Positions 8,789-16,895 of a stretch of DNA of 64,000 nt are shown piece by piece. The notes under the pieces were generated by a model that was not told the origin of the DNA, ran no database searches, and saw only the letters and a program-made list of their open reading frames with translations. The DNA comes from Pelagihabitans sp963760375 (GTDB lineage: Bacteria > Bacteroidota > Bacteroidia > Flavobacteriales > Flavobacteriaceae), in assembly GCA_963760375.1 (NCBI GenBank), contig CAVXCS010000007.1:186001-250000 (forward strand). Direction: 5' to 3'. Each line of letters begins with the position of its first letter. Position 1 is the first letter of the stretch. The position numbers and the translations under genes are program-made.

Positions 8789-9268
8789 ATGAAAATGAAG
8801 TTGCGACATACCCTTTTGATAGGGGTAGTATTGTTGGCGGTATCCTGTAGCAAGGAATCGGTCGTAGGGGAAACCCTGATACCGGAATCGGAGAATGCCG
8901 TGGTTGTGGAGGGGGAACTTTTGGCCGTAGTGAACGACCACAGGGCATCACTGGGCTATACCGTTTTGGAATATAGCGCGGTTGCCTATGAATTCGCCAA
9001 CAAGCATACCGACTATATGATCGCCAAGGGCAGTTTGAGCCATGATAATTTCAGCGCCCGAGCCTCCAATATTTCCTCTCTCGAGAATGCGGAGTTCGTG
9101 GCCGAGAACGTGGCAAAGGACTACGACTCTGCCGTGGAAGCGTTCCAAGGTTGGCTGAATAGCTCCAGTCATAAAAAAACCATGGAAGGTGATTTTACGC
9201 ATACCGCCGTCAGCGTTAAAAAGGATGCCAACGGAAATTATTACTTCACCCAACTCTTCTTCCGTTAG
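8789..9268 (+). CDS. CAP-domain (SCP/PR1-like) lipoprotein
   Basis: A 159-residue exported protein with signal peptide and lipobox (LLAVSC, Cys ~20). The rest is a CAP domain: LLAVVNDHRASLGYTVLEYS, then AYEFANKHTDYMIAKGSLSHDNF (conserved His), then AENVAKDY, then AFQGWLNSSSHKKTM (conserved Trp and His), then HTAVSVKKDANGNYYFTQLFF. Bacterial YkwD-like CAP proteins are exported and of uncertain activity. No partner gene is visible nearby. Confidence 0.88.
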   Translation: MKMKLRHTLLIGVVLLAVSCSKESVVGETLIPESENAVVVEGELLAVVNDHRASLGYTVLEYSAVAYEFANKHTDYMIAKGSLSHDNFSARASNISSLENAEFVAENVAKDYDSAVEAFQGWLNSSSHKKTMEGDFTHTAVSVKKDANGNYYFTQLFFR

Positions 9269-9270
9269 CT

Positions 9271-9300
9271 TTTATAGCGCAGATTCTTTTTATAACTTTG
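9271..9300 (+). promoter_or_regulatory. Candidate promoter of the 3-hydroxyanthranilate dioxygenase gene
   Basis: TTT (9271-9273), a 19-nt spacer and TAACTTTG (9293-9300), a perfect TAnnTTTG. The -33 element is TTT rather than TTG. The gene starts 74 nt downstream. Confidence 0.4.
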
Positions 9301-9374
9301 AAGGAAACAATGACTGTCAGTTCGTGGACCATCTTTGGCTTCGATCCAGTGCAGCTTAAACCTAGTTGAAAAAG

Positions 9375-9914
9375 ATGACCGTCATACCGCCCTTTAATTT
9401 GAACCGATGGGTCGAGGAAAACCGTGCCTTGTTAAAACCGCCCGTTGGCAATAAGAACCTTTACAAAGATGCCAAAGACTACATAGTGATGGTAGTGGCG
9501 GGACCCAATGCCAGGAAAGACTACCACTACAACGAAACAGAGGAGCTCTTTTATCAATTGGAGGGCCAGATCGAAATCCACGTACAGTTGGAGGGCCAAA
9601 AAAAAACCTTAAGACTGGGCCCTGGAGATATGTACCTGCATCCGGCCAAAGTGCCGCATTCACCTGTTCGCCACGAGGGAAGTATAGGTTTGGTCATAGA
9701 ACGGAAACGGGCCGATATGCAGGTCGACGACGGGCTGCTTTGGTTTTGCGATCAGTGCAACCACAAATTGTACGAGGCCTATTTTACGCTCAACGATATC
9801 GAAAAGGATTTTTTAAAGCACTTCAAACACTTTTACGGCTCCAAGGCTTTGCGCACCTGCGAACAATGCGGTACGGTAATGCCCGTAGACAAGCGTTTTG
9901 TGGCAGAAGAATAA
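9375..9914 (+). CDS. nbaC: 3-hydroxyanthranilate 3,4-dioxygenase
   Basis: A cytoplasmic Fe(II) cupin dioxygenase opening the ring of 3-hydroxyanthranilate in tryptophan (kynurenine) degradation. At 179 residues it has the bacterial two-metal form. Catalytic cupin motifs are DYHYNETEELFYQLEG (His, Glu) and HPAKVPHSPVR (His). The C-terminus has two Cys pairs, CDQC and CEQCG, for the rubredoxin-like second iron site. The ATG at 9375 is preferred over an in-frame TTG three codons upstream. No kynureninase or carboxymuconate-semialdehyde decarboxylase gene is in the window; the DUF1304 gene follows by 3 bases. Confidence 0.93.
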   Translation: MTVIPPFNLNRWVEENRALLKPPVGNKNLYKDAKDYIVMVVAGPNARKDYHYNETEELFYQLEGQIEIHVQLEGQKKTLRLGPGDMYLHPAKVPHSPVRHEGSIGLVIERKRADMQVDDGLLWFCDQCNHKLYEAYFTLNDIEKDFLKHFKHFYGSKALRTCEQCGTVMPVDKRFVAEE

Positions 9915-9917
9915 AAC

Positions 9918-10286
9918 ATGGCGGTCCTCACGAACATATTGATCATACTGGTGGCAATCCTACATTGCTATTTTCTTTGGTTTGAAATGTTTGCATGGAC
10001 CACAAGGGGCAGAAAGGTATTCAAAAAATTCCCTTCGGAACTATTCGAACCTACAAAGGCCTTGGCAGCCAACCAAGGGCTATACAATGGATTCTTGGCT
10101 GCCGGACTGCTATGGACGTTTTTGATCGATGATCCGATCTGGCGTTCCAACATTGCCTTTTTCTTTTTAGGATGTGTTGCCATCGCCGGGATTTATGGGG
10201 CCTTTACCGCAGACCGAAAAATATTCTTTGTTCAGGCCCTTCCCGCACTGCTTGCCATATTTTTGCTTTTCATTGATCTACGTTAA
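9918..10286 (+). CDS. DUF1304 family membrane protein
   Basis: A 122-residue protein of four hydrophobic helices. The first segment LTNILIILVAILHCYFLWFEMFAW followed by TKALAANQGLYNGFLAAGL is the DUF1304 signature. It starts 3 bases after the dioxygenase stop, so it is probably co-transcribed. Function unknown. Confidence 0.85.
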   Translation: MAVLTNILIILVAILHCYFLWFEMFAWTTRGRKVFKKFPSELFEPTKALAANQGLYNGFLAAGLLWTFLIDDPIWRSNIAFFFLGCVAIAGIYGAFTADRKIFFVQALPALLAIFLLFIDLR

Positions 10287-10325
10287 TCCACAATACGCCC
10301 AAATGATGGTATAAAACAAGAAATT

Positions 10326-10745
10326 ATGTTGACCTTTCGATTCTATATCGCTTTTGCAGTTTTGATATTCATAACGATCAAACTTCCCGCACAGATGACG
10401 ACGCCCGAGCAAGTGGTTCAAAAACAACTTGAAGCCTATAACCAAAGGAACATCGACCTATTCATGTCGACAATGGATCCCAAAGTGGTATTTTATAATT
10501 TCGCCACGGGGGAAAGAACCTTGGAAGGGGCAGCGGCCTGTCGAGCCTATTATACCGCCCTTTTTGAAAATTCCCCCAAATTGCATTCCACCATATTGAA
10601 ACGTACTGTATTCGGGAACAAAGTGATCGACCATGAAGGCATCGTCGGGAGAAATGGAAGTGAAGAAGTCGTTGAATTGGTGCTGATCTATGAAGTTCGA
10701 CAGGATAAAATAATCAAGGTTAGCGTCTTGAGAAAGGACGATTAA
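10326..10745 (+). CDS. Exported SnoaL/NTF2-like protein
   Basis: A 139-residue protein with signal peptide (cleavage after KLPAQ, ~23), then an NTF2-like fold: EQVVQKQLEAYNQRNIDLFMSTM is the typical first helix, and GAAACRAYYTALFENSP is the family's middle helix. The family includes isomerases and ligand-binding domains; no catalytic residues can be assigned. It sits between the dioxygenase/DUF1304 pair and the aldehyde dehydrogenase on the same strand. Confidence 0.78.
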   Translation: MLTFRFYIAFAVLIFITIKLPAQMTTPEQVVQKQLEAYNQRNIDLFMSTMDPKVVFYNFATGERTLEGAAACRAYYTALFENSPKLHSTILKRTVFGNKVIDHEGIVGRNGSEEVVELVLIYEVRQDKIIKVSVLRKDD

Positions 10746-10820
10746 AACCCCGGTTTTATTTGTAGCTTTGTCCTCCCGATTGTTATCGGAAATAACAAAA
10801 CAATCCAAAAAAGTTATAAA

Positions 10821-12374
10821 ATGTCAAAAATTGCAACTGCCTTCGGTATTGACAAAGCCTTGAAATCATTGGGCATTCAAGCCATAAACAATGGCACCTC
10901 AACCGGCGAACACAGTTTTTCCTCAGGGGAAACCATCGCGTCTTATTCGCCCGTTGATGGGGCTTTGATCGCCAAGGTGAAGACTACCTCGAAGGACGAT
11001 TATGAAAAAGTGATGGTTTCGGCCACGGAAGCCTTTAAGACCTGGCGGTTGAAACCGGCCCCGCAACGCGGTGAAATCGTCCGACAGTTCGGCGACAAGT
11101 TGCGCGAATTGAAAGAACCTTTGGGAAAACTGGTCTCCTATGAAATGGGGAAAAGCTTACAGGAAGGGATGGGCGAGGTACAGGAAATGATCGATATCTG
11201 TGATTTCGCAGTGGGCCTTTCCAGGCAACTGCACGGTTTGACCATGCATTCCGAACGGCCAGGCCATAGGATGTACGAACAATATCATCCCTTGGGCGTG
11301 GTGGGCATAATTTCGGCCTTTAATTTTCCGGTGGCCGTATGGGCCTGGAACACCGCCCTGGCTTGGGTATGTGGAGACGTCTGTGTTTGGAAACCTTCCG
11401 AAAAAGCACCCTTATGCGGGGTGGCTTGTCAAAATATAGCGGCCCAGGTATTTAAGGCCAACGGCTTGCCGGAAGGAATTTCTTGTCTGGTGAACGGCGA
11501 TTATAAGGTAGGGGAGCTCATGACGCATGACCGACGGGTAGCTTTGATTTCGGCCACAGGGTCCATTCGTATGGGAAAAATAGTGGCCCAGGCCGTAGCG
11601 GCCCGGTTGGGCAAATCGCTCTTGGAACTGGGCGGCAACAATGCAATTATCGTCACTCCGGATGCGGATATCAAAATGACCGTGATCGGCGCCGTTTTTG
11701 GGGCCGTGGGTACTGCCGGCCAAAGATGTACTTCGACCAGGCGTTTGATCATTCATGAATCGATTTATGATAAGGTAAAAGAGGCCATTGTAACCGCTTA
11801 TCAGCAATTGCGCATCGGCAACCCATTGGATCAGCACAACCATGTAGGCCCGTTGATCGACACCGATGCCGTGGCTATGTATCAAAACGCACTGAAAAAA
11901 GTGGTAGCAGAAGGAGGTAAACTGGTGATCGAAGGCGGGGTGCTGCAAGGCTCCGGCTATGAAAGCGGGTGTTACGTAAAACCGGCCATAGCAGAGGCCC
12001 AGCCCCAATTCGAAATCGTTCAGCACGAAACCTTCGCGCCCATATTGTACCTCCTGAAATATTCCGGGGAAGTCGAAAACGCCATTGCTGTTCAGAACGG
12101 CGTGGTACAAGGCCTTTCATCGGCCATTATGACGAACAACCTTAGGGAAGCCGAACGCTTTTTATCGGTGGCAGGCAGTGACTGTGGCATCGCCAACGTG
12201 AACATCGGCACTTCCGGTGCCGAAATCGGTGGTGCGTTTGGTGGGGAGAAGGAAACCGGAGGGGGGCGCGAAAGTGGATCGGATGCCTGGAAGGTATATA
12301 TGCGCAGGCAGACCAATACCATCAACTACACTACGGCATTGCCCTTGGCGCAAGGCATCAAGTTCGACCTCTAA
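10821..12374 (+). CDS. ALDH7-family aldehyde dehydrogenase (alpha-aminoadipic semialdehyde type)
   Basis: A 517-residue NAD+-dependent dehydrogenase. The sequence matches the ALDH7/antiquitin group, which oxidises alpha-aminoadipic semialdehyde/piperideine-6-carboxylate in lysine breakdown. Motifs: GVVGIISAFNFPVAVWAWN (NAD fold), KPSEKAPL, LLELGGNNAI with the general-base Glu, and GTAGQRCTSTRRL with the catalytic Cys. The C-terminal GGAFGGEKETGGGRESGSD is the ALDH7 hallmark. A -7-like TAGCTTTG lies at 10763-10770. The nearby 3-hydroxyanthranilate dioxygenase raises the alternative of a muconate semialdehyde substrate, but the family motifs favour lysine catabolism. Confidence 0.88.
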   Translation: MSKIATAFGIDKALKSLGIQAINNGTSTGEHSFSSGETIASYSPVDGALIAKVKTTSKDDYEKVMVSATEAFKTWRLKPAPQRGEIVRQFGDKLRELKEPLGKLVSYEMGKSLQEGMGEVQEMIDICDFAVGLSRQLHGLTMHSERPGHRMYEQYHPLGVVGIISAFNFPVAVWAWNTALAWVCGDVCVWKPSEKAPLCGVACQNIAAQVFKANGLPEGISCLVNGDYKVGELMTHDRRVALISATGSIRMGKIVAQAVAARLGKSLLELGGNNAIIVTPDADIKMTVIGAVFGAVGTAGQRCTSTRRLIIHESIYDKVKEAIVTAYQQLRIGNPLDQHNHVGPLIDTDAVAMYQNALKKVVAEGGKLVIEGGVLQGSGYESGCYVKPAIAEAQPQFEIVQHETFAPILYLLKYSGEVENAIAVQNGVVQGLSSAIMTNNLREAERFLSVAGSDCGIANVNIGTSGAEIGGAFGGEKETGGGRESGSDAWKVYMRRQTNTINYTTALPLAQGIKFDL

Positions 12375-12452
12375 TAAGATCGCAACAAGGTTATTGGGTC
12401 TTCCGTTCATGATGCCATGTTCGTGGAGAAAACCAGATGACAACCAAAAAAT

Positions 12453-12516
12453 AACCCGCTGCTTTTTATATTCCTACCCGTTCCCCCGATCGGTAAGAGA
12501 TAAAAAACAGCGGGTT
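12453..12516. terminator. Long stem-loop between the aldehyde dehydrogenase and a minus-strand micro-gene
   Basis: The arm at 12453-12469 (AACCCGCTGCTTTTTAT) pairs with 12500-12516 over 17 positions with a single mismatch; the loop is 30 nt. It lies 78 bases after the aldehyde dehydrogenase stop and 42 bases before the end of the frameshifted minus-strand micro-gene, so it can serve as a bidirectional terminator. The T-tracts lie inside the stem. Confidence 0.6.
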
Positions 12517-12557
12517 TAACCAACTAAGCTAACTCAAACTTATAAACGTAAAGAAAA

Positions 12558-12696
12558 TTAAAAATCAGATTTTTGGGACCTCGACTTTAGCGCTTCGGGA
12601 GCATCTACATGCCAGCTACCGTGAAGCAGTTCCTGGAGGCCCAGCACGATGAACATGCAAAAGAAAGTCAAGATTCTGATGATTTCATTTTTCATA
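12558..12696 (-). pseudogene. Micro-gene for a small membrane protein, apparently frameshifted at an A-run
   Basis: On the minus strand, ATG at 12696 opens MKNEIIRILTFF, a start of a membrane or signal segment. At the five-base A-run 12659-12663 (T-run on the coding strand) this frame leads to an unrelated 26-residue product. Removing one base joins it to the other frame, CMFIVLGLQELLHGSWHV...SRSQKSDF, ending at TAA 12558. The joined product would be ~45 residues: a hydrophobic helix followed by a basic tail. A mutation, a sequencing error in the homopolymer, programmed frameshifting or chance are all possible. There is no homologue I can name. Confidence 0.33.
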
Positions 12697-12864
12697 TCCA
12701 ACTAGGTGCTTTTCTCTAAATTAAATGTAGTAGATACCTTTCAATGACCGGTCTGTAATTGTATGGTTAGTATCTTTTCCTGTATAAATGGTAAGGTCAA
12801 AATCAATCCCCAGTAAGACCATTTCAAAATTTAGCCTCAAGGTGGGGCACAAAATGAAACCCAA

Positions 12865-12914
12865 TTAAAACAAAACCCTTCCCCAATGCCGGAACTTCGT
12901 CGGGAGGGAAAGGG
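12865..12914 (-). terminator. Terminator of a minus-strand micro-gene
   Basis: On the minus strand CCCTTTCCC (12914-12906) pairs with GGGGAAGGG (12884-12876), 9 bp with one G-U pair, followed by TTTTGTTTTAATT (12875-12863). It starts one base after the stop of the 41-codon reading frame at 12916-13041, which suggests a real short transcript ends here. Confidence 0.5.
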
Positions 12915-12915
12915 C

Positions 12916-13041
12916 TTATATTAATCTATCCGCAAGTTGCGATGAACTTTCCAAAGCCAAGCCCATTTTTGTATGCTTGGGCCATAAAACTGTATCAATG
13001 GTGCTAGAGGCCGAATGATACAAAAACGTTGAATTTTGCAT
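12916..13041 (-). CDS. Candidate micro-gene, 41 residues, directly followed by a terminator
   Basis: The minus-strand frame begins MQNSTFLYHSASSTIDTVLW and ends with KMGLALESSSQLADRLI. It is soluble, mixed polar, with an amphipathic C-terminal end. What supports it is position: its stop is next to a T-rich terminator hairpin on the same strand, inside an otherwise empty 770-base gap. I find no clear -7 element upstream. It could instead be a small RNA whose reading frame is accidental. No family is recognised. Confidence 0.35.
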   Translation of the reverse strand: MQNSTFLYHSASSTIDTVLWPKHTKMGLALESSSQLADRLI

Positions 13042-13146
13042 ATCAAAATGTTTAAGTGATTGAATACCAACATTTAATGCCGGAATAATGATTCATTTTA
13101 AGATTTTTTTAATACATTGCTGCTTCACATACCTAACTGAAAGATC

Positions 13147-13251
13147 ATGACCAGAAAGACAACGAACCTCATTGGCATCCTCCTCACCATCATAGCGGGG
13201 ACCATGCTTTACCTATTGCTTTGCAGTTCCTGCGGCACTTCCTTCGCTTAG
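13147..13251 (+). CDS. 34-residue membrane or lipoprotein-like micro-protein
   Basis: Starts MTRKTTNLIGILLTIIAG (basic N-terminus plus hydrophobic helix) and continues to LLLCSSCGTSFA. The pattern resembles a very short lipoprotein (candidate Cys in LLLC) or the N-terminal anchor that in other flavobacteria, as I remember it, precedes larger envelope proteins. It lies 42 bases upstream of the membrane-anchored HhH protein and on the same strand, so they may be co-transcribed. Confidence 0.5.
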   Translation: MTRKTTNLIGILLTIIAGTMLYLLLCSSCGTSFA

Positions 13252-13293
13252 AGGCCTCTGAAAAAACAACCATCTAACTTTAAACTGTGGAAT

Positions 13294-13842
13294 ATGGAAT
13301 TTGAAAATTTAAATATCTGGTGCTGGTTGATACCCGCACTGGTCGGTATCATTTCGGGAATCTTGGGTTACCTGATCGGAAAAGGGGGCAATACTTCGGT
13401 GACCGACAACAAGGAACTTAAATTGGCCCAGGACCAAAACGTCAAATTGAAGACGGATCTTGAAAATTGCCAAAAGAAACTTGCGGTAGGAACTGCGGTA
13501 ACCGCTGAAACCATTGCTTCATCTGCGGCGATCAAAACCGCGCCATTCAATGCAAAATCGGCAACTGCCACTTTGGGGAAAACCGTAAAATTGGACGACC
13601 TTACCATTGTGGAAGGCATTGGCCCCAAAATTCAGCAGTTGTTCCATGCGGCGGGCATCAAAACCTGGAAGGCGCTGTCTGAGACCCCAGTCGCCAAATG
13701 CCAGCAAATTTTAACCGATGCGGGCAACCGTTTCAAGGTACACCAACCCGGATCATGGCCCATGCAGGCCAAAATGGCCCATGAAGGCAAGTGGAGCGAC
13801 CTGGCCAAATGGCAAGATCAGCACAAACACGGTAAATTGTAA
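13294..13842 (+). CDS. Membrane-anchored helix-hairpin-helix (flap-endonuclease-like / L21-like) domain protein
   Basis: A 182-residue protein. The N-terminal membrane helix is LIPALVGIISGILGYLIG (residues ~10-27), followed by a polar linker rich in Lys/Gln and Ala. The C-terminal domain starts at DDLTIVEGIGPKIQQLFHAAG (~106): the IEGIGPKI pattern is a helix-hairpin-helix of the kind annotated as 'predicted 5' DNA nuclease, flap endonuclease-1-like' or 'L21-like'. The end is PGSWPMQAKMAHEGKWSDLAKWQD. The role is unknown; it could bind nucleic acid or protein at the membrane. A strong terminator follows. Confidence 0.75.
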   Translation: MEFENLNIWCWLIPALVGIISGILGYLIGKGGNTSVTDNKELKLAQDQNVKLKTDLENCQKKLAVGTAVTAETIASSAAIKTAPFNAKSATATLGKTVKLDDLTIVEGIGPKIQQLFHAAGIKTWKALSETPVAKCQQILTDAGNRFKVHQPGSWPMQAKMAHEGKWSDLAKWQDQHKHGKL

Positions 13843-13856
13843 ACTATTAACCCATA

Positions 13857-13886
13857 AAAAACCCGGAACCGAATGGTCCGGGTTTT
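13857..13886 (+). terminator. Rho-independent terminator after the HhH protein
   Basis: AAAACCCGGA (13857-13866) and TCCGGGTTTT (13877-13886) pair fully around a 10-nt loop, which itself contains ACC/GGT; TTTTAAATTTT follows. It probably also ends the convergent desaturase transcript (gene end 13931). Confidence 0.8.
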
Positions 13887-13930
13887 AAATTTTAATTTCA
13901 TTGGGAAGGTTTATGGCTCAAAGAGGCGCT

Positions 13931-14926
13931 TTAGACCATGCCATTGGCCTCGACCCATTTAAAGCGGTATTGGTCTTCCGGAAACTTCATTCTAGTGGCG
14001 ATACGTTCCAAGCGGGCAGGCAAAGCCATAAGATAATCCCTGGCTTTTTCAGCATCGTCGTTCAATCCCCTGAGGGCGTCCAATTGCCAGTAATCGTTCA
14101 GTTTTTGTAATATTTCGATATAATCGATCGCGGTATAAACGCCCAACCGCTGCGCACAATTCGAAAAATTTTCGAAAGCCGTACCGATACTCCCGCCAGA
14201 CTCCCTTAAAAAATGGGCGGGCATCACAATTTTCTTCTTCATCATATCGGCAAAGGCCAACATCATGCCACTGGGATCTTCGCCGAATATCGTCTTCACG
14301 AATTCGCGATAGGCCAAATGATGGCGCATCTCGTCTCCTGCGATGATGGTGCACATTTTTCCCAAAAGCACGTTACCCTTCTTCTTGGCCATCTGCCCTA
14401 CACGCTTATGCGAGATATTGGTGGCCAATTCCTGGAACGAGGTATAGATAAAATTTTTATAGGGATCTCTGTCCGTACCGATATCAAACCCATCGGAAAT
14501 CAAATATTGGGTCGTGATCTCTACCTCGCGCATGTTGACCCTGCCCGAGAGGTAAAGGTATTTGTTCAAAACGTCACCGTGACGGTTCTCTTCCGCGGTC
14601 CACGCACGGACCCATTTAGACCATCCATTTTTATTCTCGGAATGTTGGTTGATGCCCTCCACATCCATAAGCCATGATTCATAAGTGGGCAAGGCCTCTT
14701 CGGTGATGGTATCGGCGACCATGGTCACCCAGAAATCATATCCCAATTCCTTCGATTCGCCCCGCAAATCTTCAACCGCCTCAAGAAACCCTTCGTTCTG
14801 GGAATCGGGCAAAAAATCGGTGGGCTGCCAGATTTCATCAATGGGAATCAAAAAATTATTCATGAAACCTTCCACCTGTGGCTCTATGGCCTGCATCACC
14901 TCTAACCTGATATTTTTTGTCGACAT
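13931..14926 (-). CDS. Acyl-[acyl-carrier-protein] desaturase
   Basis: A soluble di-iron enzyme of the stearoyl-ACP desaturase family that introduces a cis double bond into acyl-ACP, setting membrane fluidity. It has 331 residues. The iron ligands are in two E(x)nExxH motifs: AEENRHGD (Glu113, His116; with the Glu around 76-77 in ITEEALPTYE) and GDEMRHHLAY (Glu199, His202). It is transcribed alone, 60 bases from the phosphoesterase upstream on the same strand. Confidence 0.93.
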   Translation of the reverse strand: MSTKNIRLEVMQAIEPQVEGFMNNFLIPIDEIWQPTDFLPDSQNEGFLEAVEDLRGESKELGYDFWVTMVADTITEEALPTYESWLMDVEGINQHSENKNGWSKWVRAWTAEENRHGDVLNKYLYLSGRVNMREVEITTQYLISDGFDIGTDRDPYKNFIYTSFQELATNISHKRVGQMAKKKGNVLLGKMCTIIAGDEMRHHLAYREFVKTIFGEDPSGMMLAFADMMKKKIVMPAHFLRESGGSIGTAFENFSNCAQRLGVYTAIDYIEILQKLNDYWQLDALRGLNDDAEKARDYLMALPARLERIATRMKFPEDQYRFKWVEANGMV

Positions 14927-14986
14927 ACTGTCTTTTTTGCAAAGTTCGTGATAATTTACATAAAATAGCTGAATCGGGCACCTTTT

Positions 14987-15712
14987 TCAATTCCTCCCCA
15001 CTTCACCGGGATATAGCAAATGCACCGGATCGCTTTGCCAAACCGTTTTGGTCGAAACATCGATGATCGAAAGCGGCCCCTTGAAGGCTGCCCCGGTATC
15101 GATATTCCAAACGTTGGCCGCCTTCTGCGGGGTGGTCTCCCCGATGCGTGTGACCGGAGTGTGGCCGATATAGATTTCATTGTAATGGATGAGTCTTTTA
15201 GGGTACCGATTATCATCCGGGGCCAGATCGGGGTTCAAGGAAAGGGACAGTTCCCATAAGGTACGGTCCCAATAAAAAGTCTTTTCGAAATATTCGTGTT
15301 CCACCCCGTGGAGATTGGTAAACCCGGCATGCAGGAACAGTTTTTTTTCGGCATCCAAGTGATAGTTTTTCAAGTTTTGATAGAACGCCATATGCGAACG
15401 AATGGTAGCGGGATCCGCTTTTGCATATGATTGCATGGTCGCATTTCCGCCATGCCGCACCCATAATGGATTGTCTTTTCTTTCCAAAAGCCAATCAAGG
15501 CACAATTCATCATGGTTTCCCCTAATAAATACGCAGTTGTAATTTTTCTGGAGGCCCAATAAAAAATCGACGGTTTCCACGGCCTGGCTCCAGCCATCAA
15601 CATAGTCCCCTAAAAAAATCAACTGGTCTGTTGTGGATACCCCGGCACGGTCCATGACCTGTTCCAAAGCCCTGAGGCCCGCATGGATATCGCCAATCAC
15701 TAATGTTCTCAT
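14987..15712 (-). CDS. Metallophosphoesterase, Ser/Thr protein phosphatase (PPP-like) family
   Basis: A 241-residue cytoplasmic enzyme starting MRTLVIGDIHAGL. Metal and active-site motifs are GDIHAG (~7-12), FLGDYVDGW (~38-46) and FIRGNHDELCL (~69-79), with downstream His residues in LFLHAGFTNLHG and IYIGHTP. These match bacterial PrpA/ApaH-like phosphatases; the substrate (phosphoprotein or diadenosine polyphosphate) is undetermined. I start at ATG 15712; the open frame reaches 15847, but that extension has no family similarity. GATTTTTG just before the start is one base from a -7 consensus. Confidence 0.87.
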   Translation of the reverse strand: MRTLVIGDIHAGLRALEQVMDRAGVSTTDQLIFLGDYVDGWSQAVETVDFLLGLQKNYNCVFIRGNHDELCLDWLLERKDNPLWVRHGGNATMQSYAKADPATIRSHMAFYQNLKNYHLDAEKKLFLHAGFTNLHGVEHEYFEKTFYWDRTLWELSLSLNPDLAPDDNRYPKRLIHYNEIYIGHTPVTRIGETTPQKAANVWNIDTGAAFKGPLSIIDVSTKTVWQSDPVHLLYPGEVGRN

Positions 15713-15947
15713 GGCGCAAAAATCGTGATTATGCACATGACGGCCATGCCAAAGACCAATAAATTTAAAAAGGAAACGAACATTTTTACAAGGGTAGACG
15801 TTGGCATAGTCTGCGCCAGAAAATGATTCTTCTTTTAAAGTTTCCAATTATATTTGGAGCTCCTTGTAACCCATCGGCAAGAAATGGGGCAATACTTTGA
15901 AAAGGGCTTCAATGTAACTACCTTGTCACGAACTATCATTTTATAAG

Positions 15948-16895
15948 ATGAAACATATTTTTTGTATTGGCGAATTGTTGATCGATTTCGTTGCCGAAAA
16001 ACAGGGCAGCGATCTTAGCAAAGCCGAGGTTTTTGTAAAAAAACCCGGTGGCGCACCGGCCAATGTGGCCTGTGCCATTGCCAAACTGGGCGGCAACAGT
16101 AAATTCGTCGGATGTGTGGGCAGGGACCCGTTCGGAAGCTATTTGCTGGAGGTGTTGAAGCAAAACCATGTCGATATTTCATTGGCACAGCGGGTCAAGA
16201 CCTTTACGACTTTGGCCTTTGTATCCTTAACCGAAGATGGGGAAAGGGATTTTGTGTTCAGTCGTGGAGCCGATAAGGAATTGGCGTACGATCCCGAGCT
16301 CAAAAAATCAATCAAAGGCAATATACTGCACCTGGGCGCAGCGACGGCCCTATTGGGCGGTGGCCTGGAAAAAGCCTATGGGCGTTATTTCTTCGATGCG
16401 CTCACTCAAAATGCTTTCATAAGTTTCGACCCCAATTTCCGAGGAGATCTGTGGTTGGGGGAAGAAGACAAATTCGTCAAAAAGTGTATGCCGTTCATTG
16501 AAAAGGCGGATCTCGGCAAGTTCAGCTTGGAAGAAGCACAACTGCTGACGGGCAAGACCGATCTGCACGAATGCGCTGATGCACTGCATGAATTGGGCAC
16601 CAAAATTATTACGATTACCATGGGTGAAAAGGGCACACTTCTCAGTACGAAAGAAGGAAAACGAATTGTCCCCAGCATTCCGGTAACACCGGTCGACACT
16701 ACCGGAGCCGGTGATGCCTTTATAGGCTGCCTTCTATATCAGATATCGAAATTGATCGACACGGATGAAATTTTCAAGAACCTTGATCGGTTGGCAGGTA
16801 TGGTCGAAAATGCCAATAAGGCCGGTGCCATAACGACCACCAATTATGGTGCCATCCCATCATTGCCCGATCAAAAGCAACTCCTTGCGATCTGA
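15948..16895 (+). CDS. PfkB-family fructokinase
   Basis: A 315-residue cytoplasmic sugar kinase. The PfkB signatures are GGAPANVACAIAKLGGNSKFVG (~32-53) and DTTGAGDAFIGCLLYQ (~247-262, catalytic Asp). The overall pattern (FCIGELLIDFVA at the start) is that of bacterial fructokinases. Its stop overlaps the start of the amylosucrase gene (TGATG), so the two are translationally coupled: amylosucrase releases fructose, which this kinase would phosphorylate to fructose 6-phosphate. Confidence 0.9.
   Translation: MKHIFCIGELLIDFVAEKQGSDLSKAEVFVKKPGGAPANVACAIAKLGGNSKFVGCVGRDPFGSYLLEVLKQNHVDISLAQRVKTFTTLAFVSLTEDGERDFVFSRGADKELAYDPELKKSIKGNILHLGAATALLGGGLEKAYGRYFFDALTQNAFISFDPNFRGDLWLGEEDKFVKKCMPFIEKADLGKFSLEEAQLLTGKTDLHECADALHELGTKIITITMGEKGTLLSTKEGKRIVPSIPVTPVDTTGAGDAFIGCLLYQISKLIDTDEIFKNLDRLAGMVENANKAGAITTTNYGAIPSLPDQKQLLAI

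Noticed and set aside
11412..12110. 232-codon minus-strand frame opposite the aldehyde dehydrogenase
   Set aside because: Shadow frame; the plus strand has all ALDH motifs.
12721..12822. Minus-strand 33-codon frame (starts MVLLGIDFDLTIYTGKD)
   Set aside because: Sequence looks protein-like, but there is no promoter, terminator or family support and frames of this length are frequent by chance.
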